Source: Solirubrobacterales bacterium
GTDB lineage: Bacteria > Actinomycetota > Thermoleophilia > Solirubrobacterales > Solirubrobacteraceae
Length of the DNA stretch: 51,309 nt
Direction: 5' to 3'
Assembly: GCA_025963965.1 (NCBI GenBank)
Contig: JAOPZS010000014.1
Coordinates: 1 to 51,309, forward strand
In this document: piece after piece, positions 23,876 to 31,247 of the stretch
How positions within the stretch are numbered: the stretch's first letter is position 1
Layout of the letters: each line of letters starts with the position of its first letter
Translations under genes and position numbers: made by a program
The notes under the pieces: model-generated
What the model saw: the letters and a program-made list of their open reading frames with translations, nothing else
The model's database searches: none
What the model was told of the DNA's origin: nothing

Positions 23876-24670
23876 TCACGCACCGGCGCCGGCTGTCCCC
23901 GCCAGCTCCCAGACACGCGCCGCGGCGCTCGAGCGGTCACTGACCCCGAGCTTGCGAAAGCCGCGCTCGAGATGCTTGCCGACGGTCCTGTGGGAGATGC
24001 CGAGCGCCTCGGCGACGTGGTGGTTCGACTGCCCGAGCGCGACCAGCCGCAGCGACTGCGCCTCGCGCCGGGTCAGGCCCGCGGCAAGCAGCGACTCGAG
24101 CAGTGGCATCGACGGCCGCGCCACGTGCAGGCCGAGTCGCGCCGACTGGTAGGCGATCGCGTTGAGATACGCCTGGATCAGGAACGGCCGAGCGCGATCG
24201 GCAAGGTCGCGCTCGGCATCGCTGTAGTCCGACTCGCGGCGGCTGAGCGCGACCGCCAGCACCCGTCGCGGGCCGGCGGGCAGCGTGAACGCCATCTGGT
24301 GCTCGACGCCCAATGGCTCGTAGACCTCGCGGTAGAGCGCAAGCCCGTGCAGCTGCTCGGCCGTGCAGACGTCGGAGAAGCGCATCGCGCGTCCGTCGAG
24401 GGTTCGCTGGTATTGCTGGAGAAGGGGGTTCTGGTGCGCGTTGCGGACCCATGCCTGCAGCAGCTCCGGCACGTCGGGCGTCATCAGCGCGACCACGTCC
24501 AGTGGGCCCGGTCCGATGTCGTTGAGCGAGATGTAGTCCGACGGCAGCGCCCTGTGCAGCGCGTCGAGCAGGCCGTGGCGCAGCTCATCGATGTCCAGCA
24601 GCCCGCAGACGTCCCCGATCAGCTCGAGCAAGCGCGCATCCGTGGCGCCAGACAGACTGTTCTCAAACAT
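23876..24670 (-). CDS. LuxR-family transcriptional regulator
   Basis: From ATG 24670 the protein has 264 residues; ATG 24694 would add eight. The C-terminal helix-turn-helix (about 197-255) reads LTRREAQSLRLVALGQSNHHVAEALGI in two parts, then SHRTVGKHLERGFRKLGV, the GerE/LuxR DNA-binding fold. Residues 1-195 resemble a GAF-like or ligand-sensing region; there is no response-regulator phospho-acceptor domain and no ATPase. It is divergent from the DUF2855 gene, and an inverted repeat overlies its own start, which suggests autoregulation and control of the neighbour. Confidence 0.88.
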   Translation of the reverse strand: MFENSLSGATDARLLELIGDVCGLLDIDELRHGLLDALHRALPSDYISLNDIGPGPLDVVALMTPDVPELLQAWVRNAHQNPLLQQYQRTLDGRAMRFSDVCTAEQLHGLALYREVYEPLGVEHQMAFTLPAGPRRVLAVALSRRESDYSDAERDLADRARPFLIQAYLNAIAYQSARLGLHVARPSMPLLESLLAAGLTRREAQSLRLVALGQSNHHVAEALGISHRTVGKHLERGFRKLGVSDRSSAAARVWELAGTAGAGA

Positions 24671-24687
24671 ACGTCGGCGAAACGTAT
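24669..24687. promoter_or_regulatory. Inverted repeat over the luxR-type start codon
   Basis: ATACGT (24669-24674) and ACGTAT (24682-24687) are perfect inverted complements with a seven-base spacer. The left arm touches the start codon at 24670. The site lies in the divergent gap of a GC-rich genome, where AT-rich symmetry stands out. Confidence 0.45.
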
Positions 24688-24760
24688 ACCCCATTCGGGG
24701 GATGCAGGTCGCGCGGTCGGCCTCCGCGCGCCGCCGCCAACGTCTCGGTGCTCGAGCGCA

Positions 24761-24766
24761 TAGGCT
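24761..24766 (+). promoter_or_regulatory. -10 box of a leaderless promoter for the DUF2855 gene
   Basis: TAGGCT fits TAnnnT and ends six bases before the ATG at 24773, leaving no room for a ribosome binding site. Confidence 0.55.
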
Positions 24767-24772
24767 CCGCCC

Positions 24773-25843
24773 ATGGACTTCCTGATCGCGACGGGCGACC
24801 TGCACGAGTGTCGCGTGCAGGAGAGCGAGCCTCCCGCGCCCGCTGAGGGCGAGGCGCTGTTGACGGTCGAGCACTTCGGCCTGACCTCCAACAACATCAC
24901 GTATGCGGCATTCGGCGAGGCGATGTCCTACTGGAAGTTCTTCCCTGCCCCCGACGGCTGGGGCCGGATGCCCGTGTGGGGTTTCGCGACCGTCGCCAAG
25001 AGCCGAGCTGAGGGCTTGCCGGAGGGCGCGCGCATCTACGGGTACCTCCCTCCCTCCAGCGAGCTGATCGTCACGCCCGCCCGGGCTGGAGCGCAGGGCT
25101 TCATCGACGCCTCGCCGCACCGTGCCGAGCTGCCGGCTGCCTACAACAGCTACCTGCGGACCGACGCCGACCCCTCCTACGACGCCGAGCGCGAGGACCA
25201 GCAGATGCTGCTTCGCCCGCTGTTCTTCACTTCCTGGCTGATCGACGACTTCCTACGCGACAGCGAGCTGTTCGGTGCCGGGACCGTCGTGCTCTCGAGC
25301 GCCTCGAGCAAGACGGCGAGCGGACTCGCGTTCCTGCTCTCACGCGACGGAGCCGCCGAGGTGCTCGGCCTGACCTCCGCGCGCAGCGCCGAGTACACGC
25401 GCTCGATCGGCGTCTATGACGAGGTGCTCACCTACGACGAGCTCGGCTCCCTTCCCCAGGGACGCTCCGTCTATGTCGACATGTCCGGCGACGCGGGCGT
25501 ACGGGCGGCGGTGCACAGCCACTTCGCCTCCGAGCTGGCGCATTCGGCGGTCGTGGGTGCGACCCACCACGATCGCATGGGCGCCGTGCCCGAGGACCTT
25601 CCGGGTCCGCGCCCGACGTTCTTCTTCGCGCCGGATCGCGTCGCCAGGCGCAGCGACGAGTGGGGCCGCAGCGGGCTGGAAGCGCGCCTCGCCGCCGCGT
25701 GGGCTCCCTATGTCGCCTGGACCGACGGCTGGCTGAACGTGACCCGGGCAGCGGGGCCCGAGGCGCTGCGCACGGTCTACCTCGACCTGCTCGACGGGCG
25801 CATCGACCCCGCCGGCGCCCATGTGCTGTCCCTGCCCCGCTGA
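24773..25843 (+). CDS. DUF2855 family protein (MDR-like fold)
   Basis: A 356-residue cytosolic protein matching DUF2855 in pattern: FGLTSNNITYAAFGEAMSYW near residues 35-54, the GWGRMPVWGFATV block, YGYLPPSSELIV, and the central LSSASSKTASGLAF, which sits where medium-chain dehydrogenases bind the nucleotide. The family looks like a diverged alcohol-dehydrogenase/quinone-oxidoreductase relative without zinc ligands. No reaction is established. It is divergent from the LuxR-type regulator, which is its likely controller. Confidence 0.82.
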   Translation: MDFLIATGDLHECRVQESEPPAPAEGEALLTVEHFGLTSNNITYAAFGEAMSYWKFFPAPDGWGRMPVWGFATVAKSRAEGLPEGARIYGYLPPSSELIVTPARAGAQGFIDASPHRAELPAAYNSYLRTDADPSYDAEREDQQMLLRPLFFTSWLIDDFLRDSELFGAGTVVLSSASSKTASGLAFLLSRDGAAEVLGLTSARSAEYTRSIGVYDEVLTYDELGSLPQGRSVYVDMSGDAGVRAAVHSHFASELAHSAVVGATHHDRMGAVPEDLPGPRPTFFFAPDRVARRSDEWGRSGLEARLAAAWAPYVAWTDGWLNVTRAAGPEALRTVYLDLLDGRIDPAGAHVLSLPR

Positions 25844-25908
25844 GGTTTGGGAAACACCTGCGTCCGGGTAGTCCACCCCGCAATCAGGGGAGGGGGCGAG
25901 GACTGGAG

Positions 25909-27723
25909 ATGACAGGAATGCGGATTGGCACTCGGACGCGCACGCGTCCCCGGCTGGCAGCCACGGTTGCGCTGCTCGCGTTCGCGACCGCGGCGCCGAC
26001 CGCGGCGGCGGCGAAACCCAAAGGGGAACCGACGCCGTTCGGGCACGGGTGCACGGCCCAGAACGGAGTGCGCTTCTGTCCGACGAGCACGCTTGAACAG
26101 CGCGTGTCCTCGTTCGACGGAGTGCCGCTCGACGTAGACGTGACGCTCCCGGCCAGCGGCACCGGTCCGTTCCCGACGATCGTGATGATGCATGGCTGGG
26201 GCGGCAGCAAGACGAACTTCGAGTCCTCGACCCCCGCCGGCGACGGAAACCAGACGTTCGACTACAACAACGTCTACTACGCCCAGCACGGCTATGCCGT
26301 TGTCAACTACTCGGCGCGCGGTTGGGGCAGGTCGTGCGGAAGCGCCGAATCCCGCACCGAACCCGGCTGCAAAGAAGGCTGGATCCGCCTCGCCGACCAG
26401 CGCTACGAGGCGCGCGACACCCAGTACCTGCTCGGGCTGCTCGCCGACGAAGGCGTCACCAAGGCGAAGTCGATCGGCGTCACGGGGATCTCCTACGGCG
26501 GCGGCCAGAGCATCGAGCTCGCTTACCTGAAGAACCGGATCAGGCTGCCCGGCGGCGAATTCGGGCCGTGGATCAGCCCGAACGGCAAAGCGATGCAGAT
26601 CGCGGCCGCCTTCCCGCGCTGGCCGTGGTCGGATCTCGTCGACGCGCTCGAGCCCAACGGCCGCTTCCTCGACACGCAGATCGCCACGCCGACCGAGAGC
26701 CGCGAACCGCTGGGCGTGGAGATCCAGAGCTACGTCAGCGGCCTGTACGCGCTCGGTCAGGCAAGCGGCTACGTCGCCCCCGCCGGGCAGGACCCCGAAG
26801 CGGATCTGACGAAATGGTTCGCCGTGGTCAACGCCGGCGAGCCGCCGACGGCGGAAGGCAAAGAAATCGCCGACCAGATCTACAACTTCCACGACGGCTA
26901 CAGCATCCCGCTCGCCGGTAAGCCGGCACCGTTGCTGCTCGAGAGCGGCTGGACCGATGACCTGTTCCCGCCGGAGCAGTCGCTGCGCGTCTACAACCAG
27001 GTGCGTGCCGCCAAGGGCTATGCGGCCGTGATGTTCGGTGACCTCGGGCACAGCCGCGGCGCCAACAAGGAAAACACCGACCACGCCTTCAACGAAGCCG
27101 GAGCGGCGCTGTTCGCGGCGCGGCTGCAGCATTCGGGCGGCGCTCCGAAGAACGGCTCGGCAACCGCGTACACGCAGACGTGCCCGACCGGCGCGCCGGC
27201 AGAAGGGCCGTTCTCGGCCAAGAGCTGGATGAAGCTGCAGACCGGGAAAGTCACCTTCGGGTCCGCGGGGCCGCAGACGTTCACCTCGGCCGGCGGCAAC
27301 CCGAGCATCGCCGCCGCCTTCGACCCGATCGGCGGCACCAGCGAAGCGTGCAAGACGGTCGCGGCAGAAGAAGAGGCGAACACGGCCAGCTACACGACGA
27401 CGAGCAGCGGCTTCACGATGCTGGGACTGCCGACGATCACGGCGAACATCGTCGAGACCGGGCTGTACGGCGAGATCGCTGCGCGGCTGTGGGACGTGCT
27501 GCCCTCAGGGCAGCAGCGCCTGATCACACGCGGCGTCTACAGGCTCGACGAAGGCCAGAACGGGCCGATCACGTTCCAGCTTCACGGCAACGGCTACCGA
27601 TTCGCGGCCGGCGACACCGTGAAGCTGCAGCTGCTCGGACGCGACGCACCGTATTACCGTGCCAGCAACGGCACGTTCTCGATCGAAGCCAGCAGCGTGA
27701 CCGTCACCCTGCCGACGGGCTGA
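25909..27723 (+). CDS. Secreted CocE/NonD (X-Pro dipeptidyl-peptidase S15) family hydrolase
   Basis: A 604-residue exported alpha/beta hydrolase. Signal peptide about 1-35 (RLAATVALLAFATAAPTAAAA). The hydrolase core has MMHGWGGSK, nucleophile Ser195 in TGISYGGGQS, an Asp at 350/351 in ESGWTDDLFPP, and His381 in GDLGHSRG, giving a complete triad. The C-terminal 200 residues form a beta-rich jelly-roll, as in X-Pro peptidases and cocaine esterases. The substrate is an ester, amide or prolyl peptide outside the cell and cannot be narrowed further. ATG 25909 has a GAGG-type site upstream. GAA and AAA codons dominate for Glu and Lys, unlike both neighbours. Confidence 0.88.
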   Translation: MTGMRIGTRTRTRPRLAATVALLAFATAAPTAAAAKPKGEPTPFGHGCTAQNGVRFCPTSTLEQRVSSFDGVPLDVDVTLPASGTGPFPTIVMMHGWGGSKTNFESSTPAGDGNQTFDYNNVYYAQHGYAVVNYSARGWGRSCGSAESRTEPGCKEGWIRLADQRYEARDTQYLLGLLADEGVTKAKSIGVTGISYGGGQSIELAYLKNRIRLPGGEFGPWISPNGKAMQIAAAFPRWPWSDLVDALEPNGRFLDTQIATPTESREPLGVEIQSYVSGLYALGQASGYVAPAGQDPEADLTKWFAVVNAGEPPTAEGKEIADQIYNFHDGYSIPLAGKPAPLLLESGWTDDLFPPEQSLRVYNQVRAAKGYAAVMFGDLGHSRGANKENTDHAFNEAGAALFAARLQHSGGAPKNGSATAYTQTCPTGAPAEGPFSAKSWMKLQTGKVTFGSAGPQTFTSAGGNPSIAAAFDPIGGTSEACKTVAAEEEANTASYTTTSSGFTMLGLPTITANIVETGLYGEIAARLWDVLPSGQQRLITRGVYRLDEGQNGPITFQLHGNGYRFAAGDTVKLQLLGRDAPYYRASNGTFSIEASSVTVTLPTG

Positions 27724-27747
27724 CGGACACGCGGCACGTGGGCGACA

Positions 27748-27821
27748 CCCGCGCGGGTCCCATCCCGCGCGGGAACGCCCGAGTGCCCGGGGCAGAATAC
27801 GTTCGTGGATCCCCGCGCGGG
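27748..27821. repeat. Three copies of a 10-bp palindrome upstream of the DLH gene
   Basis: CCCGCGCGGG occurs at 27748-27757, 27764-27773 and 27812-27821. Start-to-start distances are 16 and 48 bases, both multiples of 16. All three lie in the gap before the dienelactone hydrolase gene. They could be a regulator cluster or hairpins trailing the S15 gene. Confidence 0.4.
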
Positions 27822-27895
27822 CACGCGTGAGAGGATTGCGCCGCCGGCACATGCCCTGCCGGCCACCGCCAGACCACCGGAGAAGGAGGCAGCAC

Positions 27896-28576
27896 ATGCC
27901 CGACATCGAGTTCCCGACCAGCGCCGGCAGGGCCCCCGGCTACCTCGCCGTGCCCCCCGGGGAATCTGGACCGGCGACGATCGTGCTGCAGGAGTGGTGG
28001 GGCGTCGACGATCACATCCGCTCGATCTGCGACCGCTTCGCCGCCGAGGGCTTCTACGCGCTCGCGCCCGACATCTACCGGGGCGAGACGACCACACAGC
28101 CCGACGAGGCCCAGCAGAAGATGATGGCGATGTCGATGGAGCAGGCCGAGAGCGACATGTGCGGGGCCTCCGCGTTCCTGCACTCACAGCCCGGCGTGAC
28201 GAGCTCGAAGATCGGCGCCGTCGGCTTCTGCCTCGGCGGCGGTCTGGCGATCTGGGCGGCGGCCGAATGTGAGGAGATCGGCCCGGCGGTGACCTTCTAC
28301 TACGTGATGCCCCACGGCAAGCCCGACTTCTCGAAGATCTCCGGACCGGTGCTGGGCCACTTCGGCACGGCCGACGAATTCGTCCCGGTGGACGACGCGA
28401 AGAAGCTCGAATCCGAACTCAGCGATGCCGGAGTCGACGTCCATTTCGAGTTCTACGACGGCGCCGGTCACGCGTTCTTCAACGACACCAACCGGCTCGG
28501 CACATACGACGCCGAGGCCCGCGACGTCGCCTGGCAGCGCACGGTGAGCTTCCTGCGCACCTCGCTCGGCTCCTGA
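27896..28576 (+). CDS. Dienelactone hydrolase family protein
   Basis: A 226-residue cytosolic alpha/beta hydrolase. The start at 27896 is fixed by a strong AAGGAGG site seven bases upstream. The triad of carboxymethylenebutenolidase-type enzymes is visible: Cys112 in GAVGFCLGGG, Asp160 in FGTADEFVP, His192 in GAGHAFFND. Glu33 in LQEWWGV matches the Glu that activates the Cys in DLH. In the chloroaromatic pathway this enzyme opens dienelactone to maleylacetate, but no other ring-cleavage genes are nearby, so a general lactone or ester substrate is likely. Confidence 0.91.
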   Translation: MPDIEFPTSAGRAPGYLAVPPGESGPATIVLQEWWGVDDHIRSICDRFAAEGFYALAPDIYRGETTTQPDEAQQKMMAMSMEQAESDMCGASAFLHSQPGVTSSKIGAVGFCLGGGLAIWAAAECEEIGPAVTFYYVMPHGKPDFSKISGPVLGHFGTADEFVPVDDAKKLESELSDAGVDVHFEFYDGAGHAFFNDTNRLGTYDAEARDVAWQRTVSFLRTSLGS

Positions 28577-28826
28577 GGCGCCACGCCGCGTTCGACGCTC
28601 CCGCAACGACCGCCGCCGCCGAACCGCTCAGCGGCGCGACGGTCGCGCTCGAGCCGGAAAGCGACCGCGCGATCCCCCGCCTGGCAGGGTCCTGCGAGCA
28701 GGGGCTGCTACTGGCCGCGCGCTCCCGAGCGGGGAGGCTCAGCAGCTCGCCTGGAGCCCCCGGCGGGGAGCGGCGCCGGGTAGGGAGCGAGCGCGACGGG
28801 GCGGGTTTAGGAAAGATGGTCGCCTG
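28577..28826. other. Longest intergenic gap (about 250 bp), no gene seen
   Basis: No convincing ORF on either strand. It contains a small hairpin (CTCCC at 28722-28726 with GGGAG at 28732-28736) and AGGAAAG at 28809-28815 before the methyltransferase start. The gap is the only sizeable non-coding stretch and probably holds the promoter of the surface-polymer module. Confidence 0.5.
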
Positions 28827-29564
28827 ATGGACCGCGACTACGAGCTTCAGACCCACCAGGCAGAGGACCGTCACTGGTGGTACCGGGGTCGGCGAGGAGT
28901 GCTCGAGCGCGTGTTCGACGGGCTCGACCTCCCCGCCGGTGGGGCTCCGATACGGATCCTCGACGCCGGCTGCGGCAGCGGGCGCAACATGATCGAGCTT
29001 GCCCGGCGCGGCACCGTGACCGGGGTCGAGCTCTCTGCCCCGAGCGTCGAGAAGGCGCGCGAGCGGGGCTGTGGCGAGGTGATCGAAGGATCGGTCCTGG
29101 GAATGCCCTTCGCCGACGACAGCTTTGACCTGGCCGTCAGCCTCGACGTGATCGAGCACCTCGAGGACGACCTCGGAGCGCTCCGAGAGCTGCGCCGGAC
29201 GGTCGCGCCCGGCGGGGCGCTGCTCGTCACGGTGCCGGCCTACCAGTGGCTGTGGAGCGGCCACGACGAGATCAACCACCACGAGCGGCGCTACACCCGG
29301 CGCTCGCTGCAGGCGGTCGCCGAGCAGGCCGGCTGGACCCAGACGCGGACGACGTACTTCAACTCGCTGCTGCTGCCCGTCGCGATCCTCCTGCGCGTGC
29401 TCGACCGCATCAATACGAAGACGACCGAGTCGAGCCTGGATCTGTGGGTTCCGCCGGAACCGGTCAACCGCGTCCTCGAGCTTCCACTGATGCTCGAGGC
29501 GGCGATGATCTCGCGCGGCGGGCGGATTCCCGCCGGGCTGTCGCTGCTCAGCGTGTTTCGCTAG
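28827..29564 (+). CDS. Class I SAM-dependent methyltransferase
   Basis: A 245-residue methyltransferase. Motif I is ILDAGCGSGRNMIELARRG near 43-61, the acidic residue after strand 2 is in GVELSAPS, motif II-III is SFDLAVSLDVIEHLEDD, and motif IV-V is RTVAPGGALLVTVPAYQWLW. The N-terminal HWWYRGRRGVLERVF is common in methyltransferases clustered with glycosyltransferases. The C-terminal helices are hydrophobic (LLLPVAILLRVLDRI), suggesting membrane association. Its convergent neighbour is gtrA-like, and the GT2 gene follows, so a role in modifying a polyprenyl-linked glycan or glycolipid is plausible but inferred. Confidence 0.9.
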   Translation: MDRDYELQTHQAEDRHWWYRGRRGVLERVFDGLDLPAGGAPIRILDAGCGSGRNMIELARRGTVTGVELSAPSVEKARERGCGEVIEGSVLGMPFADDSFDLAVSLDVIEHLEDDLGALRELRRTVAPGGALLVTVPAYQWLWSGHDEINHHERRYTRRSLQAVAEQAGWTQTRTTYFNSLLLPVAILLRVLDRINTKTTESSLDLWVPPEPVNRVLELPLMLEAAMISRGGRIPAGLSLLSVFR

Positions 29565-30024
29565 CGAGGCCCGGCTCGTGCCGGAAGGTCCAGGCGCGGT
29601 TGATGAGGAAGGTCGTGATCGTCACGACGACCGTCGCACAGGCCTGAGCCAGCAGCTTGTCCAGGCGCGCATCGTGGACGAAGACGTACAGCAGCAGGAG
29701 GTTGATGCCGAGCCCACCGCCCTGCACGATCGCCCAGCGGACCGGCGTCAGCGCGTCGCCGACGTGGCCCGCGAAGGTCCAGCGACGGTTCAGCAGGAAG
29801 CCGTTGACCGCGCCGACTGTGAACCCGATCGCCGAGGCCGCGATGTACCACACGCCGAACACCTTCAGCAGCAGCGTGTAGACGATGAACGTCAGCAGCG
29901 TGTTCGACACGCCGACGATGCCGAACTTGATGAACTGGACGAGGACGACCGGCAGGTGCAGCCGCCGCGCGACCGCTACCACCTCCGCGTCCTGACCCTG
30001 CTGCTCGTCTGCTCTGAAGTCCAT
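29548..30024 (-). CDS. GtrA-like polyprenyl-glycan flippase family protein
   Basis: A 158-residue protein with four membrane helices typical of GtrA/DPMS-associated proteins. It includes QFIKFGIVGVSNTLLTFIVY, the signature FLLNRRWTFAG after helix 2, and the mirror LINRAWTFRH at the C-terminus. These proteins are thought to flip or position polyprenyl-phosphate sugars made by a partner GT2, and the divergent GT2 gene is exactly that type. A TATCGT box 14 bases before the ATG at 30024 suggests a short leader. Its 3' end overlaps the convergent methyltransferase by 17 bases. Confidence 0.9.
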   Translation of the reverse strand: MDFRADEQQGQDAEVVAVARRLHLPVVLVQFIKFGIVGVSNTLLTFIVYTLLLKVFGVWYIAASAIGFTVGAVNGFLLNRRWTFAGHVGDALTPVRWAIVQGGGLGINLLLLYVFVHDARLDKLLAQACATVVVTITTFLINRAWTFRHEPGLASETR

Positions 30025-30125
30025 CTCAACAAGGATGAACGATAAATTGAGCGTTGGCTTAGGGATTTCGTCGAGGATCATCATGCTGCGCGCCGAAAAG
30101 GCGCTGAGCAGGCACAATTCACACC

Positions 30126-31145
30126 ATGACGGACACACCGCTACGAACTCCGACTCTGCTCAGCCTCGTTGCTCCTGTCTATGACGAGGAGCTCCTGATC
30201 GAGGAGTTCGTCGCCCGCGCCGTCGCCGCGTTGGCCGACTACGACTTCGAGCTGGTGCTGGTCGACGACGGGAGCAGCGATCGCACGCCTGAGCTGCTCG
30301 ATCGCATCGCCGCCGCCGACCCGCGCGTGCGCGTCATCCACCTGTCGCGCAACTTCGGCCACCAGGCGGCCCTGACGGCCGGGCTGGAGCACGCGATCGG
30401 TGACGTCGTCGCGATGATCGACGCCGACCTGCAGGACCCCCCCGAGCTGATCCCGGACATGATCGCCCAGTGGAGCCAGGGCAGCGACGTCGTCTACGCC
30501 GTGCGACAGCAGCGCGAGGGCGAGACTGCCTTCAAGCTCGCGACCGCGTCGTGGTTCTACAAGCTCTTCGACAAGCTCGCGCAGGTCGACCTCGAGCCGA
30601 ACTCCGGCGACTTCAGGCTGCTCGACCGGCGCGCCCTGAACGCGCTGCTCGCGATGACCGAGCGCTCGCGCTTCCTGCGCGGCATGACCGTCTGGATCGG
30701 CTTCACCCAGACGGCCGTCTCCTACCAACGAGACGCCCGGCACGCGGGCGAGACGAAGTACACGCTGCGCAAGATGCTGCGGTTCTCGCTCGATGCGATC
30801 GCGTCGTTCTCCCACCTGCCGCTTCAGCTGGCGACCTACGTCGGGATCCTCTCGGCCGGTGTCGCCTTCATCGCGATCCCGGTCGTGATCGGGCTGCGCA
30901 TCACCGACTCCTACCTGCCGGGCTTCGGCTCGATCACGATCGCGATCCTGCTGCTCGGCGGGATCCAGCTGATCGCGATCGGCGTGATCGGCGAGTACGT
31001 CGGGCGGATCTACGACGAGGTCAAGCACCGTCCGCTGTACATCGTCCGCGAGGAGCTCAACCACCCCTCCTCCTCGAGCCGGGCCGCGATGGTGCCGGCC
31101 ACTCGCGCCGGGCTTCCCGCCCGCGCCCCCGAGCGGGTTCTCTAG
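30126..31145 (+). CDS. GT2 polyprenyl-phosphate glycosyltransferase (DPM1/GtrB type)
   Basis: A 339-residue enzyme. The GT-A catalytic domain has LVLVDDGSSDRTPE (Asp47/Asp48), SRNFGHQAALTAGL and the metal motif DADLQDPPE (Asp99, Asp101). Two C-terminal helices (about 233-256 and 267-290) anchor it, and IGEYVGRIYDEVKHRP follows, as in bacterial GtrB and dolichol-phosphate mannose synthase relatives. It transfers a sugar from UDP- or GDP-sugar to undecaprenyl or decaprenyl phosphate at the inner membrane face. It is divergent from the gtrA-like gene across about 100 bases of relatively AT-rich DNA containing CACAAT seven bases before the ATG. Confidence 0.92.
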   Translation: MTDTPLRTPTLLSLVAPVYDEELLIEEFVARAVAALADYDFELVLVDDGSSDRTPELLDRIAAADPRVRVIHLSRNFGHQAALTAGLEHAIGDVVAMIDADLQDPPELIPDMIAQWSQGSDVVYAVRQQREGETAFKLATASWFYKLFDKLAQVDLEPNSGDFRLLDRRALNALLAMTERSRFLRGMTVWIGFTQTAVSYQRDARHAGETKYTLRKMLRFSLDAIASFSHLPLQLATYVGILSAGVAFIAIPVVIGLRITDSYLPGFGSITIAILLLGGIQLIAIGVIGEYVGRIYDEVKHRPLYIVREELNHPSSSSRAAMVPATRAGLPARAPERVL

Positions 31146-31247
31146 AGCACATCGAGGGTCCCGCGACCGTTGCGTTCCGGCGCAGCGCTTCACCGGATTC
31201 TCTCGCCGACCGCGACACAGAACGGCGCGGCGTGTTCTCATGAGTCG

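Noticed and set aside
28816..28827. A three-codon frame (ATG GTC GCC TGA) whose stop overlaps the methyltransferase start as TGATG.
   Set aside because: The AGGAAAG element is too close to its ATG for efficient initiation, and such frames are frequent by chance.
30090..30104. GCGCC-GAAAA-GGCGC hairpin in the gap between gtrA-like and GT2 genes.
   Set aside because: The five-base stem is too weak to call; position near a possible -35 region is suggestive only.
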